Assembly (NCBI RefSeq): GCF_002936955.1
Contig: NZ_MPZM01000018.1
Span: 1-52,554 of the forward strand
Reading direction: 5' to 3'
DNA length: 52,554 nt
Origin: Oceanisphaera arctica
GTDB lineage: Bacteria > Pseudomonadota > Gammaproteobacteria > Enterobacterales > Aeromonadaceae
The notes beneath the pieces were generated by a model. The model was not told the DNA's origin and ran no database searches. It was given only the letters and a program-made list of their open reading frames with translations. The translations under genes and the position numbers were made by a program. Shown here in pieces: positions 7,206 through 15,407 of the stretch (within the stretch, counting starts at the first letter, position 1; the number at the start of each line of letters is the position of its first letter).

Positions 7206-7743
7206 AAGGAAAGCTGTCAGCTTTAAGCGATCAGCCTGCTTGTATCGCTCAAAGAGGCAACAGGGTTGCCTCCTCCGACACGCTTCGGTGAAATGACACG
7301 AACTGTTTCAGCCTGCTGCGAACATTCACTGGATGTTCGGTCAGGCTGCAACCGTTCGTCACGGCGAGACAAGCTCGCCCCATGTAACGCTCAGCACATG
7401 CCATCTGACCGCCAGGGATGGCGGGAATGCCGGAACGGCAGGAGCATTTTTCGGCCATGGCATGTGACGGTCGGCTGAGGCAATCCCTGCAGCCTCTTCC
7501 ATGATGAGGAGCTGTCGGCAGGTGGTGCCATCAGACGACTCCGCTGCCGGTGGAGGACAAAGGGAATCTGCTCAGACGACCATCTGACCGCCATGGACGG
7601 CGGGAATGCCTGGACGGCAGGAGCATTTCCCGGCCGCGCCAGGGATGGCGCGGCTGAGCCCCCAGGGAGGGGTTTACAGCGTGTCGGCAGAGTAGTGCCC
7701 TTTGCCCGATTTCCTGCTGCCATCAAAGCTGACGGCTTCCTTT
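7205..7743. repeat. Interspersed modular repeat, copy 3 (double copy)
   Basis: The entire 536-base gap between modE and acnA is structured repeat. AAAGGAA-GC-GTCAGCTTT-like arms at 7205-7224 and 7725-7743 are inverted around it. The first half holds a perfect stem CACATGCCAT/ATGGCATGTG (7395-7404/7457-7466) enclosing CCGCC-AGGGAT-GGCGG (7409-7424) and TGCC-GGAAC-GGCA (7428-7440). The second half (about 7553-7710) is a module A in reverse, with ends GGACAAAGGG and CCCTTTGCCC, holding CCGCC-ATGGAC-GGCGG (7588-7603), TGCC-TGGAC-GGCA (7607-7619) and GCCGCGCC-AGGGAT-GGCGCGGC (7633-7654). No gene is present. Confidence 0.85.
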
Positions 7744-10459
7744 ACGCCAGCATGCGTCGGATCACGTAGTGCAGTATGCCGCCGTGCCGGTAATAGGTCA
7801 GTTCGTTACCGGTATCGATACGACAGCGCACCTTGATCTCCTGCGCCTTGCCGTCGTCCCCTTCTATCTTCACCACCAGCTCCTTGCCGGGCGTCAGGTC
7901 ATTCAGACCCTTGATGCTGATCAACTCGTCGCCTTTCAACCCCAGGCTCTCGGCACTGTCGCCGATAAACTCCAGCGGAACCACGCCCATGCCAATCAGG
8001 TTGGAGCGGTGAATACGCTCGTAAGACTCGGCAATCACGGCGCGCACCCCCAGCAATAAAGTGCCCTTGGCCGCCCAGTCGCGGCTGGAGCCGGTGCCGT
8101 ATTCCTTACCGGCCACCACCACCAGCGGCACCCCTTCTTCCTGATAACGCATGGCGGCGTCGTAAATCGACAGCTGCTCGCCACTGGGGTAATGCCGGGT
8201 TTCGCCACCCTCCACGTCTTCCAGCATTTGGTTACGAATGCGGATATTGGCAAAGGTGCCGCGCATCATCACCTCGTGGTTGCCGCGGCGAGAGCCGTAG
8301 GAGTTGAAGTCTTTACGCTCCACGCCCAGCGACTGCAGGTACTTGCCCGCCGGACTGTCGGCCTTGATACTGCCGGCCGGAGAAATATGGTCGGTGGTAA
8401 CCGAGTCACCCATAATGGCCAGCAACCGGGCCTGAGCGATGTCTTCCACCGGCTCCGGCTCTTTGGCCATGGTCTGGAAAAACGGCGGATGCTGAATGTA
8501 ACTGGAGTCTTGCTGCCAGTTGAAGGTGCTGCTGTCTTCCACTTCGATGGCCTGCCAGCGCTCATCACCATCGAATACCGCGGCGTATTCCTTATGGAAC
8601 ATCTCTCTGTTGACCAGCTCCACCGCCTCGGCAATAGCCTGCTGCGAAGGCCAGATATCTTTCAGATAAACCGGCTTGCCGTCTTTGCCGGTACCGAGCG
8701 GCTCGCGGGTCAGGTCGACATTCATGCTGCCGGCCAGGGCGTAAGCCACCACCAACGGCGGTGAGGCCAGCCAGTTGGACTTCACGAAGGGGTGAATTCG
8801 CCCTTCGAAGTTGCGGTTGCCCGACAGCACCGCCGCCACGGTCAGGTCGTGTTTTTTAATGGCCTGCTCGATGGGATCGGGCAAGGGGCCCGAGTTACCG
8901 ATACAGGTGGTGCAGCCATAGCCGACCAGATAAAAGCCCAGCTGTTCCAGGTAGGTCATCAGGCCGGCTTTCTCAAGATAGTCGGTCACCACCTTGGAGC
9001 CCGGCGCCAGCGAGCTTTTGACCCAGGGCGCCCTCGTCAGGCCCTTCTCGGTCGCCGCCTTGGCCAGCAGCCCGGCGGCCATCAGCACGCTCGGGTTGGA
9101 GGTGTTGGTACAGGAGGTGATGGCAGCAATGACCACGGCGCCGTCTTTCAGCTTGTAACGGGTACTGTTCAGCGAAAATTCGGCTTCCAGCGACTGTCTG
9201 GCCGCCACCGCCGTTTGCCCGCCCTCGCCTTCCAGACAGTCTTTCTGATCCTGATCTACCCGGAGTTCACAACTCTGGCCGAATATCTCGGGTACCTTCG
9301 ACAGTTCGACCCTGTCTTGCGGCCGTTTGGGCCCGGCCAGACAGGCTTCCACCTCGCCCATGTCCAGGCTGAGGGTATCGGTAAACATCGGCTCGTCGCC
9401 GGCATGTCGCCACAGCCCCTGCGCCTTGCTATAGGCTTCAACCAGTTCCACCTGCTCCTCACTGCGACCGGTGAGGGTCAGGTAGCGCAGGGTTTCTTCG
9501 TCTACCGGGAAGAAGCCGCAGGTGGCGCCGTATTCCGGTGCCATGTTGGCGATGGTGGCGCGGTCAGCCAGCGGCAAGGAGGCCAGACCGTCACCGTAGA
9601 ATTCCACGAACTTGCCGACCACGCCTTTGTTACGCAGCATCTGCACCACCGTCAGCACCAGATCGGTGGCGGTAATGCCTTCTCGCAGCTTGCCGGTGAG
9701 CTTGAAGCCCACTACCTCGGGGATCAGCATCGACACCGGCTGGCCCAGCATGGCCGCCTCGGCCTCGATGCCGCCCACGCCCCAGCCGAGGATCCCCAGT
9801 GCGTTGATCATAGTGGTATGAGAGTCGGTACCGACCAGGGTATCAGGGCAGATGACCGTAGTGCCGTCCTGCTGTTGTTGCCAGACCGTCTGGCCCAGGT
9901 ATTCCAGGTTGACCTGGTGACAGATGCCGGTGCCGGGCGGCACCACCCGGAAGTTGTCGAAGGTTTGCTGGCCCCAGCGCAAGAAGGCATAACGCTCACC
10001 GTTACGGGCCATCTCCATGTCCACGTTAGTGGCAAAGGCCTGCTCGCTGGCGAAGGCATCCACCATCACGGAGTGGTCGATCACCAGATCCACCGCCGAC
10101 AGCGGGTTCACCTGCTCGGCCTTGCCGCCCAGCCGCCGTACCGCATCGCGCATGGCGGCCAAATCCACCACCGCCGGCACCCCGGTAAAGTCCTGCATCA
10201 GCACCCGTAACGGGCGAAAGGCAATTTCCCTATCAGACGCGCCCCGCTTCAGCCAGTCGGCCATGGCGGCAATATCATCCTTGGTTACTGTGTCGCCATC
10301 CAGGTTACGCAGCAGGTTTTCGGTCAGTACTTTCAACGATTTGGGCAGTCGAGCCAGTTCCTGGCTCTGAGGCAGTTTTTGCAGACAGTAATAAAGATAG
10401 GATTTCTGACCCAGGGTCAGCGTATCGGTAAAAGACGAAGTCAGACGGTCAGACATCAT
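7742..10459 (-). CDS. acnA: Aconitate hydratase A
   Basis: AcnA isomerises citrate and isocitrate in the TCA and glyoxylate cycles, and is the stress-resistant [4Fe-4S] aconitase of enterics. The 905-residue protein carries the three cluster cysteines in [11 protein letters not shown] (about 449) and [11 protein letters not shown] (about 515 and 518). It also has the substrate-binding [21 protein letters not shown] segment and the C-terminal swivel domain ([15 protein letters not shown]). Two tandem ATGs exist; the inner one (10456) is better spaced from a strong TAAGGAGG. It is divergent from rimK across 281 bases, which include the palindrome ATATTCGAATAT (10617-10628). Malate synthase G elsewhere in the window could draw on the same pathway. 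Confidence 0.96.
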   Translation of the reverse strand: MMSDRLTSSFTDTLTLGQKSYLYYCLQKLPQSQELARLPKSLKVLTENLLRNLDGDTVTKDDIAAMADWLKRGASDREIAFRPLRVLMQDFTGVPAVVDLAAMRDAVRRLGGKAEQVNPLSAVDLVIDHSVMVDAFASEQAFATNVDMEMARNGERYAFLRWGQQTFDNFRVVPPGTGICHQVNLEYLGQTVWQQQQDGTTVICPDTLVGTDSHTTMINALGILGWGVGGIEAEAAMLGQPVSMLIPEVVGFKLTGKLREGITATDLVLTVVQMLRNKGVVGKFVEFYGDGLASLPLADRATIANMAPEYGATCGFFPVDEETLRYLTLTGRSEEQVELVEAYSKAQGLWRHAGDEPMFTDTLSLDMGEVEACLAGPKRPQDRVELSKVPEIFGQSCELRVDQDQKDCLEGEGGQTAVAARQSLEAEFSLNSTRYKLKDGAVVIAAITSCTNTSNPSVLMAAGLLAKAATEKGLTRAPWVKSSLAPGSKVVTDYLEKAGLMTYLEQLGFYLVGYGCTTCIGNSGPLPDPIEQAIKKHDLTVAAVLSGNRNFEGRIHPFVKSNWLASPPLVVAYALAGSMNVDLTREPLGTGKDGKPVYLKDIWPSQQAIAEAVELVNREMFHKEYAAVFDGDERWQAIEVEDSSTFNWQQDSSYIQHPPFFQTMAKEPEPVEDIAQARLLAIMGDSVTTDHISPAGSIKADSPAGKYLQSLGVERKDFNSYGSRRGNHEVMMRGTFANIRIRNQMLEDVEGGETRHYPSGEQLSIYDAAMRYQEEGVPLVVVAGKEYGTGSSRDWAAKGTLLLGVRAVIAESYERIHRSNLIGMGVVPLEFIGDSAESLGLKGDELISIKGLNDLTPGKELVVKIEGDDGKAQEIKVRCRIDTGNELTYYRHGGILHYVIRRMLA

Positions 10460-10740
10460 TCCTCCTTAGCGATGGAAGGGGCCGGTGCAAAGATCACCGG
10501 CACAGGCATGACTCTATTTAGACATAGACAGAGCCACAAAGGAAGAACATGCTCAAAAATCACCCAGCCAGACCGTTATTGGCGTAAAAACAGGCCAACA
10601 CTGCTACGTTAAAGATATATTCGAATATTTTTGGCTTCAGCCCCGGTATTTCTTGTTGGCGCAATGCCGTTGGATAGCGTAGATAGAGGGCCTGAATTGT
10701 CTCCCCTGAATACCAACGGATAGAGAGCCGTGCCACACCC

Positions 10741-11643
10741 ATGAAAATTGCCATTCTTTCACGCAATGCATCCCTGTATTCCACCCGCCGCCTGCGCGAA
10801 GCCGCCACGGCCCGGGGCCATGAGGTGCGCATCATCGATGCCCTCAAGTGCTACATGAACATCAACGACAACAAGCCCTCTATTCACTATCACGGTGAGG
10901 AACTCGAGCACTTCGATGCGATTATTCCGCGCATCGGTGCCAGCGTAACTTTCTACGGCACCGCCGTATTGCGCCAGTTCGAGATGATGAACGGTTATTC
11001 GCTGAACCACTCCGCCGCCATCAGCCGCTCCCGCGACAAGTTGCGCTCGCTGCAATTGCTGTCGGGCCAGGGCGTGGGCATGCCGGTAACCGGCTTCGCC
11101 TGCAAGCCCGACGATGTACCCGATCTGATCGACATGGTGGGCGGTGCACCGCTGGTCATCAAGCTGCTGGAAGGCACCCAGGGCATAGGGGTGGTACTGG
11201 CGGAAACCCGCAAGGCCGCCGAAAGTGTGCTCGAAGCCTTTATGGGCCTCAAGGCCAACATCATGGTACAGGAATTTATCGAAGAGGCCGGCGGCGCCGA
11301 CATTCGCTGCTTCGTGCTGGGTGACAAGGTCATCGCCGCCATGAAGCGTCAGGCAAAGGAAGGTGAGTTTCGTTCCAACCTGCACCGGGGCGGCGCGGCG
11401 CAGCTGATCCGCATCAGCCCGGAAGAACGCAAGACCGCCATCGCGTCTGCCCGGGCCATGGGCCTGAGTGTGGCCGGGGTTGACCTGCTGCGTTCCAAGC
11501 GCGGTCCGCTGGTGATGGAGGTCAACTCATCGCCGGGCCTGCAGGGCATCGAGGTTGCGACCGGCAAAGACGTGGCGGACTTGATGATCCAGTACATCGA
11601 AAATAACGTCCATAAAAAGACCAAGACCCGGGAGCGAGGCTAA
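10741..11643 (+). CDS. rimK: RimK, ribosomal protein S6 glutamate ligase
   Basis: RimK is an ATP-grasp ligase that adds glutamates to the C-terminus of ribosomal protein S6 and can make poly-glutamate. The product is 300 residues, the E. coli length. An N-terminal pre-ATP-grasp domain ([18 protein letters not shown]) is followed by the grasp fold with [42 protein letters not shown] and the metal-binding [14 protein letters not shown]. Its stop overlaps the next start (TAATG), so it is coupled to a zinc deacylase. Confidence 0.94.
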   Translation: MKIAILSRNASLYSTRRLREAATARGHEVRIIDALKCYMNINDNKPSIHYHGEELEHFDAIIPRIGASVTFYGTAVLRQFEMMNGYSLNHSAAISRSRDKLRSLQLLSGQGVGMPVTGFACKPDDVPDLIDMVGGAPLVIKLLEGTQGIGVVLAETRKAAESVLEAFMGLKANIMVQEFIEEAGGADIRCFVLGDKVIAAMKRQAKEGEFRSNLHRGGAAQLIRISPEERKTAIASARAMGLSVAGVDLLRSKRGPLVMEVNSSPGLQGIEVATGKDVADLMIQYIENNVHKKTKTRERG

Positions 11644-12662
11644 TGGTCGTTCCTTTTCACATCGCCGGGGATCAGGTTGCCCCGGGCCAGCGCAAGGTAC
11701 TGCAGCTGGCGCTGGCCCAGCTTTATACCCAATCGCCGCTGACGGTGCCGCTGGAAGTGGTGCACGGCAAGCATGCCGGCCCAGTGCTGTTGATCTGCGC
11801 CGCCATTCACGGCGACGAACTCAACGGCATCGAGATCGTCAATCAGGTATTGAGCCGGGTCAACCCGGCCCGGCTCAAAGGCACCCTGATCGCGGTCCCT
11901 GTGGTCAATGTGTTCGGTTTTATTCACAAGTCGCGCTATCTTCCGGACCGGCGGGATCTGAACCGCTGTTTCCCCGGCTCGGAAAAAGGCTCGCTCGGCT
12001 CACGGGTGGCGCATTTTTTCGTCGATGAAATCGTCAACAAGTGCTCGCACATCATCGACCTGCACACCGGCGCCATTCACCGCTCCAACCTGCCCCAGAT
12101 CCGGGCCCAGCTGGACTGCGACATCACCCGTGAGATGTCCGAGAGCTTTGGCGCGCCGGTGATCCTGGACTCCAGCATCCGCGATGGTTCGCTGCGGGCA
12201 GTGGCAGAAAGCCGCGACATTCCGGTGATCCTGTACGAAGCCGGCGAGGCCCTGCGCTTCGACCCGGTGGCCATAAAGGCCGGTACCCGCGGCGTATTAA
12301 ACGTAATGCGCACTCTCGGCATGCTGAAGCCCTCGGTGACTAAAGCCCGGATGAACCCGATGATCGCCAAATCCAGCGCCTGGATCCGTGCCGAGCAAGA
12401 CGGTCTTTTACATCTCAAGGCCCGACTGGGTGACAGGGTGAGCAAGGGGGAATGCCTGGGTACCATTACCGCGCCGCTGGGAGCGGAGGTCTGTGAAGTG
12501 ATAGCCCCCAAGGGAGGCATAGTGATTGGCTGTCTGACCATGCCCTTGGTTAACGAAGGGGATGCGGTCTACCATATTGCCAGCTTTGACGAGGTGAAAC
12601 AGGCCGAGATAAGCGTGGAGCGTTTTGTGGACGAACTCGATATCCATCCGCAGACATTATAA
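11643..12662 (+). CDS. Succinylglutamate desuccinylase/aspartoacylase-family zinc hydrolase
   Basis: This 339-residue protein belongs to the AstE/AspA branch of M14-like zinc carboxypeptidases. The metal ligands are visible as the HGDE motif (IHGDELNGIE, about 58-67) and a later histidine in IIDLHTG. The DRRDLNRCFPG substrate segment is also present, and the C-terminal third (HLKARLGDRVSKGECLGTI) forms the beta-barrel that caps the site. It overlaps the rimK stop by one base. Such hydrolases often accompany RimK, so it may trim or recycle glutamyl or acylated products of RimK. That pairing is context inference; the substrate is unknown. Confidence 0.85.
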   Translation: MVVPFHIAGDQVAPGQRKVLQLALAQLYTQSPLTVPLEVVHGKHAGPVLLICAAIHGDELNGIEIVNQVLSRVNPARLKGTLIAVPVVNVFGFIHKSRYLPDRRDLNRCFPGSEKGSLGSRVAHFFVDEIVNKCSHIIDLHTGAIHRSNLPQIRAQLDCDITREMSESFGAPVILDSSIRDGSLRAVAESRDIPVILYEAGEALRFDPVAIKAGTRGVLNVMRTLGMLKPSVTKARMNPMIAKSSAWIRAEQDGLLHLKARLGDRVSKGECLGTITAPLGAEVCEVIAPKGGIVIGCLTMPLVNEGDAVYHIASFDEVKQAEISVERFVDELDIHPQTL

Positions 12663-12668
12663 AAAAAA

Positions 12669-12687
12669 GGGGCCCAGGCCCCTTTTT
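12669..12687. terminator. Bidirectional terminator between the deacylase gene and serA
   Basis: GGGGCC-CA-GGCCCC is followed by TTTTT on the plus strand and preceded by an A tract on the same strand, which reads as a T tract for the minus strand. It lies between two convergent genes. Confidence 0.85.
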
Positions 12688-12705
12688 AATGGCTAATGCT
12701 TTAAA

Positions 12706-13935
12706 TCAGTGCAAGATTCGGGCGCGAATGGTGCCCTCGATGCTCTTCAGCTTTTCCAGCGCCTGATCGCTTTGTGCCGTTTCCACTTCTATGACCACAT
12801 AACCAATCCTGGGCGAGGTCTGCAGATACTGGGCCGCGATGTTGATATCTTCGGCGGCAAAGGCCTGCACTATCTGGCTCAGAATACCCGGCTTGTTGTG
12901 GTGAATATGCAACAGGCGGCTGGTATCGGGATGCTCGGGCAGAGACACCTCGGGGAAGTTGACCGCAGACAGGGTAGAGCCGTTATCGGAATATTTGATA
13001 AGCTTGCCGGCCACTTCATAACCGATATTTTCCTGGGCTTCCTGGGTGGATCCACCGATATGCGGCGTCAGGATCACGTTATCAAACTCACGCAAGGGTG
13101 ACACGAACTCTTCGTCGTTGGACTTGGGCTCAACCGGGAACACATCGATGGCGGCTCCGGCAATGTGCTTGCTGGCAAGTGCTGCGGCCAGTGCATCGAT
13201 ATCCACGACGGTTCCGCGAGAGGCGTTGATCAGAATGGCGCCCGGCTTCATCATCGCCAGCTCTTCGGCACCCAGCATGTTCCTGGTCTGCGGGGTTTCC
13301 GGCACGTGCAATGACACCACGTCGGACATATTCAGCAGCTCTTGCAGGCTGGCTACCTGATTGGCGTTACCCAGTGACAGCTTGCTTTCGATATCATAAT
13401 AAGACACCTGCATACCGATACCCTCGGCGATAATGCCAAGCTGAATACCGATATGGCCATAACCGATAATACCCAGGCGTTTACCACGGGCTTCAAAGGA
13501 ATGATGGGCGGTTTTCTGCCATTCGCCGCGATGGGCCAGCGCATTACGTTCGGGAATACCACGCAGTAACAGCAGCAGTTCACCCAATACCAGTTCGGCC
13601 ACGCTGCGGGTGTTGGAGAAGGGGGCATTGAATACCGGAATACCGCGAATTTCGGCGGCGCTCAGATTGACCTGATTGGTACCGATACAGAAACAGCCGA
13701 TGGCGACCAGCTTGTCGGCGACGTCCAGTACCGCTTCTGTCAGTTGGGTCCGCGAGCGCAAACCGACGAAATGAACGTCTTTGATGCGTTCTTTCAGTTC
13801 ATCTTCCGCCAGCGAGGTTTTCAGGTAGTCGATGTTGCTGTAACCCGCATTTTTGAAAGATTCAACGGTGCCCGGGTGTACCCCTTCCAGTAATAAAATT
13901 TTAATTTTTTCTTTATCTAAAGAATGGTTAGCCAT
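12706..13935 (-). CDS. serA: D-3-phosphoglycerate dehydrogenase
   Basis: SerA oxidises 3-phosphoglycerate to 3-phosphohydroxypyruvate, the first step of serine synthesis. The 409-residue protein is within one residue of E. coli SerA. It has a split substrate domain, the NAD-binding motif GIIGYGHIGIQLG (about 154-166), catalytic residues around SRGTVVD and LTPHIGGST, and a C-terminal ACT domain (about 335-409, LLHIHHNKPGILSQIVQAF) that senses serine. The ATG at 13935 gives the standard N-terminus; the frame is open further upstream without a supporting start. In many gammaproteobacteria serA adjoins rpiA; here about 9 kb of mod, acnA and rimK genes separate them. Confidence 0.96.
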   Translation of the reverse strand: MANHSLDKEKIKILLLEGVHPGTVESFKNAGYSNIDYLKTSLAEDELKERIKDVHFVGLRSRTQLTEAVLDVADKLVAIGCFCIGTNQVNLSAAEIRGIPVFNAPFSNTRSVAELVLGELLLLLRGIPERNALAHRGEWQKTAHHSFEARGKRLGIIGYGHIGIQLGIIAEGIGMQVSYYDIESKLSLGNANQVASLQELLNMSDVVSLHVPETPQTRNMLGAEELAMMKPGAILINASRGTVVDIDALAAALASKHIAGAAIDVFPVEPKSNDEEFVSPLREFDNVILTPHIGGSTQEAQENIGYEVAGKLIKYSDNGSTLSAVNFPEVSLPEHPDTSRLLHIHHNKPGILSQIVQAFAAEDINIAAQYLQTSPRIGYVVIEVETAQSDQALEKLKSIEGTIRARILH

Positions 13936-14096
13936 TACCTGGTCCTTTATGACTGCTGCGTTAGTATCACCATAAAGTACCAAAAACATCGCCTTTAGGG
14001 AATTTATGTAACCAAAGTCACGTTTTTTTAAGTTATAAATTTTTTTTAATCTTCCCGCTGTAAATATGGCGATTCCATTCGCCTCCTCGGTGCCGT

Positions 14097-14810
14097 TCAG
14101 TCCAGATTGAATACCACTTGTACCCGGTCGGTAAACTGGATTTCATTCTGTACATAACTGGCATCCAGCGCTTCTTGCGAGGCCATTTTGTTCATCATGC
14201 CAAAATGCCGGGGGGGCACCGTCGACTCCTGAGGCTGATACTCGATGGCATAGACTCCACCCAGCTTGTGCCCGAATTCCCGAGCCAGTTCTTCCGCCAG
14301 ATCCTTGGCATTGGCTACCGCCGCCAGCCGTGCTTCTCGATGTAATTCGTCTGCATTGCGCCGGCCGTAACTGACCTGCTGAATTGTCTGAATACCCTGT
14401 TCCAGTATCTTGTTCAGGGCCTGACTCAACAGATCCAGATCATACAATCGCACGCTGATCTGGCGTTCGGCCTGATAACCGACCAGCTTGGGGCCCTCGC
14501 CGTTCTTCGGATAAGTATAATCGGGACGGGTGATCACGTTGCCGCTGTCGATGTCCTTCTTGCCGATCCCAAGGTTCGCCAGGCTGCTGAACAGCGCCGC
14601 CACTTTGGTGTCCACTTCTTCTTTCGCCAGCCGGCTTTCCGGCTTGAGCGCGGTCACCGCCACCGACAGGGTCGCCATATCGGGAGCCACCCGTATTTCC
14701 GCCTGTCCCTGTGTCACCAGATGGGGATTATCGGGAACGGAGATGGCAAAGGTGGTAGAGCTGAACAGCAGAGGCAACAACGAAAGGCTACCCAGTGAAG
14801 AGATACGCAT
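14097..14810 (-). CDS. yggE: SIMPL-domain (DUF541) protein YggE
   Basis: This 237-residue protein has a cleavable signal peptide (SLLPLLFSSTTFAIS) and the SIMPL/DUF541 fold, with ITVRPDMATLSV-like repeats (EIRVAPDMATLSVAVTAL) and GYQAERQISVRL. Proteins of this family are periplasmic or outer-membrane associated, and E. coli YggE has been linked to lowering oxidative damage. Its place next to serA matches the E. coli neighbourhood (yggE-argP-rpiA-serA), although argP is missing. It lies 55 bases after the acidic gene at the end of the Lap cluster. Confidence 0.85.
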   Translation of the reverse strand: MRISSLGSLSLLPLLFSSTTFAISVPDNPHLVTQGQAEIRVAPDMATLSVAVTALKPESRLAKEEVDTKVAALFSSLANLGIGKKDIDSGNVITRPDYTYPKNGEGPKLVGYQAERQISVRLYDLDLLSQALNKILEQGIQTIQQVSYGRRNADELHREARLAAVANAKDLAEELAREFGHKLGGVYAIEYQPQESTVPPRHFGMMNKMASQEALDASYVQNEIQFTDRVQVVFNLD

Positions 14811-14865
14811 AATAAAGCCTCATGATAAGCAAGCGCCAAGGTCGCCCCGGATGGGGACAACCTGT

Positions 14866-15360
14866 TTAATCATGATGACTATACACCGCCAGCCAGTTGA
14901 TCACATCGTCGATCAGCTCACCGTCGAGGTGCGCTGTGTCAGCCGAAGTCGCGACCAGTATCGGCTCCAACTGCTCGCTTTCGTAGAGAATGTCGTCCAG
15001 ATCCAGCACCACCAGCTCGTCGGTGGCCATCGACTCGGCCGACTCCGGTAATATCAGAACATTCGATGGCAACGGCATTCCTTCTTCCATTCCTGGTGGA
15101 TAGACAGCCAGAGAGACGCCCATCTCATCCAGAAGAATGATGTCCCCCGGAGCACCCGGCCCGGACAAGAACCACCGCTGCCCTTCGAAGTCGATGGTAA
15201 ATGCCGCCACCGACTCCCCTTCGCCATCGAAGAGCTCAACCTGCTCCAGTGCATGGCCGCCGAGTGGCCAGGGTATACCGACACCGTCGTCGACCAGAAT
15301 ATCCTGGCCATCCCAACGATAGCTGACCCCCTGCAGTAGAACCGTGGTCACCTTGGCCAT
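14866..15360 (-). CDS. Acidic protein of unknown function downstream of the RTX adhesin
   Basis: I do not recognise this 164-residue protein. It starts MAKVTTVLLQGVSYRWDGQD behind a clear GAGGTGA site; an upstream in-frame ATG lacks such support. It is strongly acidic, has no cysteine, signal peptide or membrane segment, and contains glycine/proline-rich beta-like stretches (VDDGVGIPWPLGG, FEGQRWFLSGPGAPG). Its C-terminal part (DELVVLDLDDIL) resembles in composition the tail of the adjacent adhesin. It lies 47 bases after the adhesin gene on the same strand, so it is probably co-transcribed. It could be a secreted partner, a chaperone or an accessory of the Lap system; none is proven. Confidence 0.7.
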   Translation of the reverse strand: MAKVTTVLLQGVSYRWDGQDILVDDGVGIPWPLGGHALEQVELFDGEGESVAAFTIDFEGQRWFLSGPGAPGDIILLDEMGVSLAVYPPGMEEGMPLPSNVLILPESAESMATDELVVLDLDDILYESEQLEPILVATSADTAHLDGELIDDVINWLAVYSHHD

Positions 15361-15407
15361 ATTCACCTCTGTGTCTGTCAAGAAAAGGCGGTCGTCCCGC
15401 CCTTATG

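Noticed and set aside
8792-10210. A 472-codon open frame opposite acnA
   Set aside because: It lies wholly antisense to a clear aconitase gene, has a histidine- and glutamine-rich composition typical of shadow frames, and matches no family.
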